Below, one piece after another: positions 17,451 to 25,722 of a stretch of 64,000 bases of DNA. The position numbers and the translations under genes are program-made. The DNA comes from Chitinispirillaceae bacterium (GTDB lineage: Bacteria > Fibrobacterota > Chitinivibrionia > Chitinivibrionales > Chitinispirillaceae): assembly GCA_016929415.1 (NCBI GenBank), contig JAFGIW010000226.1, positions 1 to 64,000 on the forward strand, given 5' to 3'. Position 1 is the first letter of the stretch. Each line of letters opens with the position of its first letter. Under the pieces are notes generated by a model. That model did not search any database. It worked only from the letters and a program-made list of their open reading frames with translations, and had not been told where the DNA came from.

Positions 17451-18531
17451 GAGGGCCGCCACCACCACCCGGATGGCGGCTTTGCGGCAATTACGTTCAC
17501 GGGAATCATTTTCTTCCATTCTCATCACCGATACGATCGATGTCGCCTATATCAGCGGATTTTCCTCATCGTATACAGCACTGCTTGTCAGCCGGAGAAA
17601 AACCAGGCTTTTTACCGATTTCAGATATCAAACCGAAGCCCTCCGCTTCTGCGGGCGGCATCCGGAATGGAGCTATGAACCGGTTCTTTCATCCATGATG
17701 GAAGCCGTTGCGGCATGTATTGCTCCCGGAGATACCGTTGGTTATCAATCCGACCGGATGACAGTCGATGATTTTAAAAAATTGAAAAAAACTGCGCGCG
17801 GCGCCCGCTTTGTCGGTTGCGGCGCAGCGGTCAATGAGTTGTTGCTGGCGCGGCTGCCAATGGAAATCGAGGCGATGGGGCGGGCTGCAAGGATAGGGGA
17901 TGCGGCGTTCAGACGGCTTCTGGCCGACATCAATCCGGGAGTAACGGAGCGCGGCCTTGTGCGGCGGCTGGAACAATACTGCAGCGATCTTGGCTCGGAG
18001 AAACCGTCGTTTGATACCATCGTCCTTTTCGGTGCACACTCGGCGTTTCCTCACGGCAGGCCGGGGCAGGCCGGGCTGAAACGGGGCCAATTCGTCCTTG
18101 TTGACTTCGGCTGCACGGTCGACGGGTTTGCCTCCGATATGACTAGGACGGTGGTCTGTGGTAAAGCGAGCCGGAAGCAGCGTGAGCTTTACCGGATCGT
18201 CCAGAACGCTCAGCAAAAGGCATGTCGGGAAGCACGCGCCGCAATGACCGCCCGGGCGATTGATGCGCTGGCCAGAGATCCGATCAAGGCCGCAGGGTAT
18301 GGCGAACGGTTCGGTCACGCGCTAGGTCACGGAGTCGGGCGCCGAATCCATGAAGCGCCCCGGATCAGCGCACGGGTTTCGCTTAACGTGCCGTCCAATG
18401 CGGTGATAACGATCGAACCCGGCATTTATCTCCCCGGTTTCGGCGGGATTCGTATCGAGGATATGGCTGTACTGCAACAGAACGGCGTCCGTTTGTTGAC
18501 ACATTCTCCACGGGAGCTTCTTGAACTATGA
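17416..18531 (+). CDS. M24 family metallopeptidase (Xaa-Pro aminopeptidase-like)
   Basis: M24 aminopeptidases remove N-terminal residues, often ahead of proline, using two metal ions. The C-terminal pita-bread domain has all five ligands: DFGCTVDGFASDMTRT (two Asp), HALGHGVGRRIHEAP (His), TIEPGIY (Glu) and GIRIED (Glu). The N-terminal creatinase-like domain contains ILITDTIDVAYISGF. The start is uncertain: ATG 17416 overlaps the TPR gene by 35 bp, whereas ATG 17473 (23 bp after the TPR stop) lies about 18 bases from an AGGAGG and gives a family-like N-terminus. Its stop overlaps the PilT-like start in an ATGA junction. Confidence 0.88.
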   Translation: MPLKKLARGNHRRAATTTRMAALRQLRSRESFSSILITDTIDVAYISGFSSSYTALLVSRRKTRLFTDFRYQTEALRFCGRHPEWSYEPVLSSMMEAVAACIAPGDTVGYQSDRMTVDDFKKLKKTARGARFVGCGAAVNELLLARLPMEIEAMGRAARIGDAAFRRLLADINPGVTERGLVRRLEQYCSDLGSEKPSFDTIVLFGAHSAFPHGRPGQAGLKRGQFVLVDFGCTVDGFASDMTRTVVCGKASRKQRELYRIVQNAQQKACREARAAMTARAIDALARDPIKAAGYGERFGHALGHGVGRRIHEAPRISARVSLNVPSNAVITIEPGIYLPGFGGIRIEDMAVLQQNGVRLLTHSPRELLEL

Positions 18532-19625
18532 TACCTATCAATGCACTGTTGAAATTGATCATTGACAAGGGTGCTTCCGATTTGCACCTGCGGGTCGGGG
18601 TTAATCCCGTGCTGCGGGTAAACGGAGATCTGTTCAAATTACAAACCGACCAGCTTACCACCGAAGATATGGACGAGATACTCAAAACGCTTATGAAACC
18701 CGAACAATACGAGACGTTTCTAAACAATCACGAATTCGACTTCGCTTTCGGGCTCAAAGAGGTGGGCCGGTTCCGCATCAATGCGTATCGCCAGCGGGGA
18801 ACCCCTTCGCTGGCGATACGTTCGATTAAAACCCAGGCCCCGGAATTCACCGAGCTAGGGCTGCCGGAAGTCATCCTTGACATCGCCATGCACAAGCGGG
18901 GGCTCATTCTGGTGACGGGAACCACCGGAAGCGGCAAATCGACCCTGCTCGCGTCGATGATCGAGCATATCAACAACAACGCCCCGTGCAATATCGTCAC
19001 CATCGAAGACCCGATCGAGTTTCTCTATAAAGACAAGCGAAGTATCATCGCACAGCGCGAGATCGGACCTGATACGCATAACTTTGCGAATGCCCTGCGT
19101 GCATCGTTCCGGCAGGATCCCGACATTATTCTTATCGGTGAAATCCGCGACCGGGAGACCATTGAGACCGCGTTGAGCGCCGCCGATACCGGGCATTTGG
19201 TGATGAGCACACTCCACACCATGAACGCCGTCGAGACCATTTCACGCATAATTTCGTTTTTTCCGCCCCATCAGCACGATCAGATCCGGCTCGTACTCTC
19301 AAGCGTCCTGGTATCGATCATTTCGCTGAGGCTTCTTCCCCGTAAAGACGGCAGCGGCCGTGTTCCCGCAGCGGAGATTCTCATCAACACTGCCAATATC
19401 GCGGAATTGATACTCAAACCCGATCAGGTGCATATGATTCTACAGGCAATCGGCGAAGGGTTCAGCCAGTATGGTTCACAGACGTTCGACCAGTCGTTGA
19501 TACGCCTATATAAAGAGGAGTATATTTCTCTGCAGGTTGCAAAGCAGTACGCCAGCAATCCCGACGATTTCGACTTGCAGGTACGGGGAGTACAGGGAAC
19601 GTCGGACCGCCAGTGGATGATGTAA
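18528..19625 (+). CDS. pilT: PilT/PilU-type twitching ATPase
   Basis: PilT-type hexameric ATPases power type IV pilus retraction at the inner-membrane base. The 365-residue protein has the N-terminal PAS-like domain (KGASDLHLRVGVNPVLRVNG), Walker A GTTGSGKST at residues 131-139, the Asp box TIEDPIEF, Walker B ILIGEIRD, and the His box GHLVMSTLHT. PilT's AIRNLIRE motif is degenerate here (NTANIAELILKPD), so the gene could be PilU-like or a diverged PilT. No pilin or pilus assembly genes are in the window. It overlaps the M24 peptidase gene by 4 bp. Confidence 0.9.
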   Translation: MIPINALLKLIIDKGASDLHLRVGVNPVLRVNGDLFKLQTDQLTTEDMDEILKTLMKPEQYETFLNNHEFDFAFGLKEVGRFRINAYRQRGTPSLAIRSIKTQAPEFTELGLPEVILDIAMHKRGLILVTGTTGSGKSTLLASMIEHINNNAPCNIVTIEDPIEFLYKDKRSIIAQREIGPDTHNFANALRASFRQDPDIILIGEIRDRETIETALSAADTGHLVMSTLHTMNAVETISRIISFFPPHQHDQIRLVLSSVLVSIISLRLLPRKDGSGRVPAAEILINTANIAELILKPDQVHMILQAIGEGFSQYGSQTFDQSLIRLYKEEYISLQVAKQYASNPDDFDLQVRGVQGTSDRQWMM

Positions 19626-19703
19626 CGGGCGATCGATAACAACTATAAAACAGATGCGGTTGCAGTCACCGCACAAACAATCATTATTGAGGAGAAGTCC
19701 GGT

Positions 19704-20426
19704 ATGAAAAGTTACCTTTTAATCACCGTTGTTGCATGCGGGTGGTTAACCGTTTCAGCTCAACCCGAAGCGAAAATAACCCGCATCGAAGGAAGTGCGC
19801 AGGTGCTGAAAAACGGCGCGGCTTCCTGGAAAGTCGCCCGGCTCAATACGGCGCTGCAGATTGACGACCAATTGAAAAGCGACGCAGAGTCTCTGGTTGA
19901 GATCACTTTCCGCCATGGGGCGATCATGCGCCTTGCTGAAAACAGCGTCTTTAGTATTAAGAAGAGCACTGATGTCAAGGTTTCAACGGCAGTACCAAGA
20001 GGAAATGTCTGGGTAAATATGAAAAAACTCTCATCTTCAGGCCATCATTTTAACGTAGCAACGCCGACCGCGGTAGCGGCGATCCGTGGTACTGTTTTTC
20101 AGATGCAGTCACTGCCGGATTCATCAGCGGATGTTACCGTGTTTGATGGGAAAGTGGCGGTAGGCCTCTCCGAAGAAGGTAAAAAGAGGACACACGTCGC
20201 TGACAGGAAGATTGCTGAAGCTCCCCATGAGGTGCCGGGACCGACGGAGGTCCCCGGACCTTTTGAAGTCACCCTTGATCAATGGCGTACGATCATTGCC
20301 GGACAGCGTATCTCGATCCGTTCGAACGGGACTTTTACCACGACAGACTTCGATCTCAACAAGCGGCTTGATGCTTTTATTGAAAAAAACCGCGCCCTTG
20401 ATGCAAAGATCAAAGACGCACGGTAA
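19704..20426 (+). CDS. FecR-domain exported protein
   Basis: The 240-residue protein has a cleavable signal peptide (MKSYLLITVVACGWLTVSAQ). A FecR-type beta domain follows: ITRIEGSAQVLKNGAASWKVARLNTALQIDDQLKSDAESLVEITF, GAIMRLAENSVFSI, and TPTAVAAIRGTVF...VTVFDGKVAV. Such domains occur in iron-signalling anti-sigma regulators and in many surface proteins. No sigma factor or TonB receptor is adjacent and no transmembrane helix is present, so a classical FecR role is unlikely. GAGGAGAAG precedes the ATG. The C-terminal third is Glu/Lys-rich and unassigned. It converges on the small ORF at 20455-20646. Confidence 0.8.
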   Translation: MKSYLLITVVACGWLTVSAQPEAKITRIEGSAQVLKNGAASWKVARLNTALQIDDQLKSDAESLVEITFRHGAIMRLAENSVFSIKKSTDVKVSTAVPRGNVWVNMKKLSSSGHHFNVATPTAVAAIRGTVFQMQSLPDSSADVTVFDGKVAVGLSEEGKKRTHVADRKIAEAPHEVPGPTEVPGPFEVTLDQWRTIIAGQRISIRSNGTFTTTDFDLNKRLDAFIEKNRALDAKIKDAR

Positions 20427-20454
20427 AGAAGCATTGAATTGCCCTAAAAACGAA

Positions 20455-20646
20455 TCAGGTCAGTTGATAAAACTCTTCCAGGGTGCTGCATGTATTACAT
20501 GCAATAACCAAATTAACAATATCATCAGGGCAGATGGTCGATTCACGCTCCGGTCGGCCGCCGAGAAAAGGAATCGTTTTTTCAACCCAGGAGGTATCGG
20601 AAGAAGCGGAATGAATTATTTTATCAGGTGTGATTTTCGAGATCAT
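20455..20646 (-). CDS. Unrecognised 63-residue peptide
   Basis: The ORF encodes a 63-residue peptide with three Cys (C39, C50, C53) in its C-terminal third and a Gly-Gly at 29-30 followed by RPERE. It has an excellent ribosome-binding site (AGAGGAG, six bases before ATG). It sits alone on the minus strand between the convergent FecR gene and an A/T-rich gap. No family was recognised. The Gly-Gly and Cys-rich tail resemble an exported or modified peptide precursor, but no processing gene is adjacent. Confidence 0.55.
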   Translation of the reverse strand: MISKITPDKIIHSASSDTSWVEKTIPFLGGRPERESTICPDDIVNLVIACNTCSTLEEFYQLT

Positions 20647-20733
20647 ATTTTACTCCTCTTGTACTTAATTATTAAAAGCAACCATCATGCCATTATTCAG
20701 GAAACCGTTGATTCAAATAATTAGTTGTTACTT

Positions 20734-20789
20734 AACTGTTAAATAGCCTAAAAAAAATAAATTCGTTAAAATTAATAATACTAACAGTT
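20734..20789. repeat. Inverted repeat in A/T-rich gap
   Basis: AACTGTTA (20734-20741) and TAACAGTT (20782-20789) are an exact 8-bp inverted pair about 40 bp apart, between the divergent small ORF and lipoprotein genes. The surrounding 20650-20880 region is strongly A/T-rich and should hold the promoters of both genes, but I could not place a convincing -35/-10 pair. Confidence 0.3.
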
Positions 20790-20880
20790 ATTTTAGCGGT
20801 TAACTTGTTTAAATTAGAAATTTTTTAATCAGTTTTTTTTTCACAAAGTGGACTTTTTGCCCGATCTATGGGAAGGATCT

Positions 20881-21531
20881 ATGAAAACAATCATTTTATC
20901 GGCCGGTTTGTTTATAGCTGTTAATCTCACGAGTTGTACCCCTACAGTTGCCACGAATGTTGAATCTGCACCGGGACCACTACCGGCGAAGGCCCGTATA
21001 AAGACTCTTGAGTGGAAACCGACAATGTCACGGATCGATCTTGATCTCGAACCATTGTCGGTGTACGGTTCGATCCCGGTTGCGCTGTTATCGGTAAATG
21101 ATGTACGGGAAGATCCCCGGCTGATCGGCAAAGCATATGAAGACCAGAAGGTCAGAGATACCTTTATCCCCATAGCAACAAATGTCAATGTGGCCAAATG
21201 GTGTAAAACGGCGTTTGAAAAGGTATTTCAGGAAACAGGCATCAGGAGTGATCATAAAAATGGCAGATTACGACTTGAGATCGAAATAACCGAGTTTTCA
21301 ATTTTCGATGATTTTACCCAGACCGGGACAGCAACACTGCGAATCAATGCGCATACCGATCAGGACATGTTAATCTGGGAGGGTCAAATAAAAGGAACCT
21401 CCGATCTTTATGTGCATCCAACCAACTCCGACGGTATTTCGGAATGTCTGAGTAATACCGTCATGGTGGTAGTGTATAACATATTTACCGACCAGTGTTT
21501 TCGTGATGCCGTTGTTAAAGCATACGAATGA
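20881..21531 (+). CDS. Putative lipoprotein
   Basis: From ATG 20881, preceded by AAGGATCT, the product has 216 residues. It starts with a lipoprotein signal (MKTIILSAGLFIAVNLTSC, lipid Cys at 19), so it should be anchored in the inner or outer membrane. The mature part is a mixed alpha/beta domain (FIPIATNVNVAKWCKTAFEKVFQETG, LRLEIEITEFSIFDDFTQTGTATLRINAHT, LIWEGQIKGTS) reminiscent of YajG-like or ABC-export-associated lipoproteins. I do not assign it to a family. The region between it and the ferredoxin is 164 bp. Confidence 0.75.
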   Translation: MKTIILSAGLFIAVNLTSCTPTVATNVESAPGPLPAKARIKTLEWKPTMSRIDLDLEPLSVYGSIPVALLSVNDVREDPRLIGKAYEDQKVRDTFIPIATNVNVAKWCKTAFEKVFQETGIRSDHKNGRLRLEIEITEFSIFDDFTQTGTATLRINAHTDQDMLIWEGQIKGTSDLYVHPTNSDGISECLSNTVMVVVYNIFTDQCFRDAVVKAYE

Positions 21532-21607
21532 CCATCGGCCCCGGCTGATGAGCAACCAATATTTTTTCAGATGCGGAATGTAGTATATTACACCGGTCCG
21601 GATGTCA

Positions 21608-21635
21608 TTGTTTACCGGAAATCCGGCAATATAAA
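21608..21635 (+). promoter_or_regulatory. Promoter-like element upstream of ferredoxin, with palindromic spacer
   Basis: TTGTTT, 16 bases, TATAAA. Within the spacer CCGGA-AA-TCCGG is a perfect inverted repeat, placed where a repressor or MerR-type activator could act. The -10 end is about 60 bp before the ferredoxin start. Confidence 0.45.
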
Positions 21636-21695
21636 TTAAAATTTAAACGTAATTGCGTTCCTGCCAGAGGAATAGTTTATCAGAGGAGGTTGAAA

Positions 21696-21866
21696 ATGGC
21701 TCATAAAATCACCGATGCCTGTCTTGCCTGTGGAACCTGTGTTCCTGAATGTCCCGTCGATGCAATCAGTGAAGGTGATCCGATTTATATTATCGATGCC
21801 GACAAGTGTACCGATTGCGGTGCATGTGCCGAAGCGTGTCCTGCCGAGGCTATTACCAAGGCGTAA
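21696..21866 (+). CDS. 2[4Fe-4S] ferredoxin
   Basis: A 56-residue bacterial-type ferredoxin with two Cx2Cx2Cx3CP motifs, CLACGTCVPECP and CTDCGACAEACP, each binding a [4Fe-4S] cluster, as in clostridial-type electron carriers. The order and length match the family exactly. GAGGAGG lies 6-7 bases before ATG 21696. Dihydrolipoyl dehydrogenase begins 153 bp downstream. Such low-potential carriers usually serve anaerobic metabolism (for example pyruvate:ferredoxin oxidoreductase), but no partner enzyme is in the window. Confidence 0.93.
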   Translation: MAHKITDACLACGTCVPECPVDAISEGDPIYIIDADKCTDCGACAEACPAEAITKA

Positions 21867-22019
21867 GACCGGCTTCGTTTCCTTACCGGGGGTTATCCGT
21901 AGTGAGGGTAGCTCTCGTTTCTCATACCATTTCTGTCCATAAAACCCGCCTGTTCAATACCCCGGTTTCCATGTCCGGGCGAGCAACCTAATAACTTTTT
22001 TTCCTGAGAAAGGACGTCT

Positions 22020-23414
22020 ATGGCGGAATCATTCAATTACGAGGTAGTCATTCTCGGTGCCGGGCCCGGCGGATACGTTGCAGCGATACGGGCTGCACAG
22101 CTTAAACTCTCGGTTGCGATTATCGAGAAGGAGAAACTCGGCGGCGTTTGCCTCAATGTTGGATGCATTCCCTCCAAATCGTTGATTTATCAGGCAGAGG
22201 TTTTCCGGTCCGCGGCCGCACTTGAACAGATGGGTATTGAGGTGGATCGAAGCAATTTTGATTATGCAAAGGTGCAAGCCGCATCCCGGAAAGCGGCAGA
22301 CACGCTTTCAAAGGGAGTCGCCTTCCTGCTGAAGAAAAACGGGGTAACGGTGATTCCAGGTACGGGGATCATTCAGTCGGCCCATGAGGTGAAAGTCGAT
22401 GGTGTCCGCGTCGTGACCTGCCGGAATCTGATCATCGCCACCGGATCGCGGCCGCGGGAGATTCCCGGATTCGCCTTCGATGAAAAGAGAGTGCTTTCGT
22501 CAACCGGTGCGCTTATGCTGACACAGCTCCCGAAGCGTCTTCTGATAGTCGGGGCTGGGGCCATCGGCATTGAATTTGCCCATATCATGAACAGCTTCGG
22601 CGTGACGGTCAACCTTGTCGAGATGCTCGACCGCATTCTCCCTCTCGAAGACGACGAGGTGACGGAACTGTTGCGGAAATTGCTGGTAAAGCGCGGTGTG
22701 ACGATTTCGACGTCAACGAAAGCGATGTCGATGACGGCAACCGGCAGCGGAGCCGATGTACTGCTCGAAGACGCGGCCGGTAAGCGGCAGACAATAGCGG
22801 TTGATAACATACTCGTGGTGACCGGCCGCACCCCAAACACCGACAATATCGGACTTGAGAACATCGGCATCTCCACCGGGCGTGGGTTCATTCCGGCGGG
22901 TGATTACGGCGAAACGGCAGTACGCGGCGTCTATGCGATCGGTGATGTGGTCCCGACGCCGCTTTTAGCTCATGTCGCTTCGAAAGAGGGGGAGGTCGCC
23001 GTTGAGCACATTGCCGGATTGTCGCCTTCTCCGCGGATCGATCCGACAACAATTCCCGGCGCAATATATTGCGAGCCGCAGATCGCCGGTTTCGGCATCA
23101 CCGAGCGCACGGCAAAGGAACGGGGCATCACCTATGAAAAAGCATTGTTCCCCTATCGCGGCGCAGGAAAAGCGGTAGCCGTCGGCGCTCCCGACGGGTT
23201 TGTCAAGCTACTGACCTCGCCCGGCACGCATGACCTGCTCGGTGCCCACATTATCGGCAGAGAAGCAGCCGAGCTTATCCATGAACTCCTGCTTGCAAAG
23301 AGCGCCGAGCTGCTGCCGTCAGACATCATATCGATGATCCACGCCCATCCGACCCTTTCAGAAACGATAGTAGAAGCAGCGCGCATGGTCGAAGGCCGGG
23401 CGATCCACGTGTGA
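22020..23414 (+). CDS. lpdA: Dihydrolipoyl dehydrogenase
   Basis: The E3 flavoprotein reoxidises dihydrolipoamide with NAD+. The 464-residue protein has the FAD-binding motif GAGPGGYVAA at about residue 13, the redox-active disulfide CLNVGC (C44, C49), the NAD motif VGAGAIGIEFA, YAIGDV, and the C-terminal HAHPTLSE His-Glu dyad that acts in the partner subunit. All key residues are present. No E1/E2 or glycine-cleavage genes are adjacent, so the complex it serves is unknown. The downstream MFS gene overlaps its stop (GTGA). Confidence 0.94.
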   Translation: MAESFNYEVVILGAGPGGYVAAIRAAQLKLSVAIIEKEKLGGVCLNVGCIPSKSLIYQAEVFRSAAALEQMGIEVDRSNFDYAKVQAASRKAADTLSKGVAFLLKKNGVTVIPGTGIIQSAHEVKVDGVRVVTCRNLIIATGSRPREIPGFAFDEKRVLSSTGALMLTQLPKRLLIVGAGAIGIEFAHIMNSFGVTVNLVEMLDRILPLEDDEVTELLRKLLVKRGVTISTSTKAMSMTATGSGADVLLEDAAGKRQTIAVDNILVVTGRTPNTDNIGLENIGISTGRGFIPAGDYGETAVRGVYAIGDVVPTPLLAHVASKEGEVAVEHIAGLSPSPRIDPTTIPGAIYCEPQIAGFGITERTAKERGITYEKALFPYRGAGKAVAVGAPDGFVKLLTSPGTHDLLGAHIIGREAAELIHELLLAKSAELLPSDIISMIHAHPTLSETIVEAARMVEGRAIHV

Positions 23415-24820
23415 CGGCGCCGATGAGTGAACAAAAGACCCGCACCGCGGTGCTGATCGTCTCCCTCACCGCGTCGTTTCTGACGCCGTTCATGGTTTCG
23501 TCGGTCAATATCGCCCTGCCGACGATCGGCCGCGACCTCTCGATGAACGCCGTCGCCATGAGCTGGATAACGACCGCCTACCTGCTCTGCAGCGCCATTT
23601 TCCTCATTCCTTTCGGGAAGATCGCCGATACGTTTGGAAGGAAACGGATCTTTTTTGTCGGAATACTGATCATTACGATTTCTTCGCTCCTGTCGGCGAT
23701 CATCAGTAACGGACTTTTGCTTATCCTCACCCGCATGCTCCACGGTGCGGGGGCAGCCATGGTGTTCGGCACCGGGATGGCGATGCTCACCTCGGTCTAT
23801 CCGCCGCAACAGAGGGGAAGGGTTCTCGGGATCAACGTAAGTTTTACCTATCTCGGCCTCACCCTCGGCCCGGTCATCGGTGGATTTCTTACGCATCGCT
23901 TCGGGTGGCGATCGCTCTTCTGGGTGAATATTCCGATCGGTATTGCGGTCCTCGCCGTCGTCCGTACCCGGATCAAACAGGAGTGGGCCGAGAAGGAGTA
24001 CGGTTCTTTCGACGGATGGGGGGCCCTGCTGTACGGGGCATCGATCACACTGGTCATCACCGGATTTACGAGGCTGACACATGCTTACGGCATGCTCCTC
24101 ATGGCAGCGGGTTGTGCCGCGGGAGCGGTGTTTATTCGCCTGGAATCACGCGCTTCGCGGCCGATTCTGCCGATCCGGCTCTTTCGCCGCAATCGTGTCT
24201 TCGCCTGCTCCAACATCGCGGCGCTCATCAATTACAGCGCGACGTATGCCGTCGGTTTCCTGATGAGCCTCTACCTTCAATATGTCAAGGGGTTCAGGCC
24301 CGACAAGGCGGGTGGGCTCATGATCGTCCAGCCGATCGTCATGGTGCTCCTTTCCCCGCTTGCCGGCAGGCTCTCCGACCATATCGAGCCGCGCATCCCG
24401 GCATCTGCGGGAATGGGGTGCATTACCATTGGGTTGATCCTCCTTACGGGGTTGGACGCTGCAACGCCGATAGTACCGATTCTCCTCACCATGATGCTCT
24501 TCGGCTGCGGGTTCGCACTTTTCTCCTCACCCAATACGAGCGCGGTCATGGGATCGGTTGACCGCAGCAATTACGGCATTGCCTCGGCCACCGTGGGGAC
24601 CATGCGACTGTTGGGCCAGGTGTTCAGCATGGGTTTCACCCTGCTTCTTATTTCGATCATGATCGGAGAGGGAAAGATCACCCCCGAGTGCTATCCGCAG
24701 TTTCTCAAAATGATGCATACGGCAAGCGCGCTCTTCGCGGGATTGAGTGTCGTGGGGGTGGCGGTGTCCCTGGTGCGGGGGGATGTGCGGGGAGGGGTGC
24801 AACAAAGCGAATCTCATTGA
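23411..24820 (+). CDS. MFS transporter, DHA2-type (EmrB/QacA-like) exporter
   Basis: This 469-residue polytopic inner-membrane protein looks like a proton-driven drug/metabolite exporter. It shows TM1 VSLTASFLTPFMVSSVNIALPTIGRDL, loop motif A GKIADTFGRKR, and the antiporter motif C (LGLTLGPVIGGFLTHRFGWRSLFWVNIPIG). About 14 hydrophobic segments are consistent with DHA2. The start is GTG 23411, overlapping lpdA by 4 bp, or ATG 23423. No membrane-fusion partner or TetR-type regulator is adjacent. The link with lpdA looks like operon packing rather than shared function. Confidence 0.88.
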   Translation: MTAPMSEQKTRTAVLIVSLTASFLTPFMVSSVNIALPTIGRDLSMNAVAMSWITTAYLLCSAIFLIPFGKIADTFGRKRIFFVGILIITISSLLSAIISNGLLLILTRMLHGAGAAMVFGTGMAMLTSVYPPQQRGRVLGINVSFTYLGLTLGPVIGGFLTHRFGWRSLFWVNIPIGIAVLAVVRTRIKQEWAEKEYGSFDGWGALLYGASITLVITGFTRLTHAYGMLLMAAGCAAGAVFIRLESRASRPILPIRLFRRNRVFACSNIAALINYSATYAVGFLMSLYLQYVKGFRPDKAGGLMIVQPIVMVLLSPLAGRLSDHIEPRIPASAGMGCITIGLILLTGLDAATPIVPILLTMMLFGCGFALFSSPNTSAVMGSVDRSNYGIASATVGTMRLLGQVFSMGFTLLLISIMIGEGKITPECYPQFLKMMHTASALFAGLSVVGVAVSLVRGDVRGGVQQSESH

Positions 24821-24977
24821 CTGCGGTATCCCTTTCTGGTGTATTTCCATTCATACCGTGACTTCCCCGTGATCGCTCCGATCCATTTGAAATTCCGGGT
24901 AACCGATGGCTATACTTATAAGGAGGGCACTCAAAACCATATCGTGAAAGCTCCAACACCCCGAAAACGGAGGCGCT

Positions 24978-25496
24978 ATGCGAAAGCTTCACTTTGCCAT
25001 CATCTGCATGATGTCGTTGACAGTGGCAACCCGGGCGGACGCCACCACCTATGTGACCAGCAGCTGTAAAATGTCGGGCATGGGAAAGTCGGCCGCAGGC
25101 GCTTCCAGCCTGCAGGATACGCTCTAAAAAGAGATTCGTTTTCATGATGACACCATCACAATGAAAGGCCTGATGTATGCAAATTGCTGCGGAACCCATC
25201 TGCTCGATATCGCTGTCATTGCCGATAAAGTAATCACCATAACGCGCATTGATACCGGAGCGTTATGCGCCTGCCATTGTCCGTTCGAGTTTATCGTCAA
25301 CATTCCTGAGTGTGAGGCGGATTCCTATCATGTCCGCCTGACGGACTACTGGGGCGACTCACTGGACACCTTGATTTTGCGCGGTGCACCCACGGCAACC
25401 AACCGCTTCCCGACTGGGTCGTTTAACAACACCAATCACCGCATTATAGGTACCGGTGAAGCCCTTTTCGATATTCAGGGAAGATTTCTGGGATAA
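24978..25496 (+). pseudogene. Secreted-protein gene interrupted by an in-frame TAA
   Basis: ATG 24978, with GGAGG 4 bases upstream, opens a signal peptide (MRKLHFAIICMMSLTVATRADA) and about 27 further residues, then meets TAA at 25125-25127. The same frame continues without another stop to 25496, giving KEIRFHDDTITMKGLMYANCC and a coherent beta-rich, Cys-containing domain ending in EALFDIQGRFLG. Without the stop the product would be 172 residues. A single nonsense change (or sequencing error, or read-through) is the simplest reading. The C-terminal part could also start at ATG 25161, but then it would lack a signal peptide. The family was not recognised. Confidence 0.65.
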
Positions 25497-25545
25497 TCGT
25501 TGATTCGACGGGCACCGGGGATTTATCTGATAAAATCTGTGGACA

Positions 25546-25631
25546 ACCGGCAAGGGTCGCTCAAGTTTTTCCATGATTGACGATACATCAGCCGGCCGAA
25601 TTAATACGGATAGCGGCCGGGCTTGCCGGTT
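25546..25631. repeat. Nested inverted repeats downstream of the interrupted gene
   Basis: AACCGGCAAG (25546-25555) pairs exactly with CTTGCCGGTT (25622-25631). Inside, CCGGCCG (25593-25599) pairs with CGGCCGG (25615-25621). The 3' arms abut, so the transcript could form stacked helices. A T-rich run follows about 10 bases later. It could be a terminator or remnant of a structured element between the convergent genes. Confidence 0.45.
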
Positions 25632-25722
25632 TGGGGATAACATTTTTCTTTTAAGGGTGGTGTTATAAAAGGTCACTCACTACATCCTACAGTCTAAAAC
25701 GCTCAACCACCTTTCCCCCTCA

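Noticed and set aside
23153-24082. Antisense ORF of 309 codons
   Set aside because: It is opposite lpdA and the MFS gene, rich in Arg/Glu/Asp from reverse reading of GC-rich codons, with no domain.
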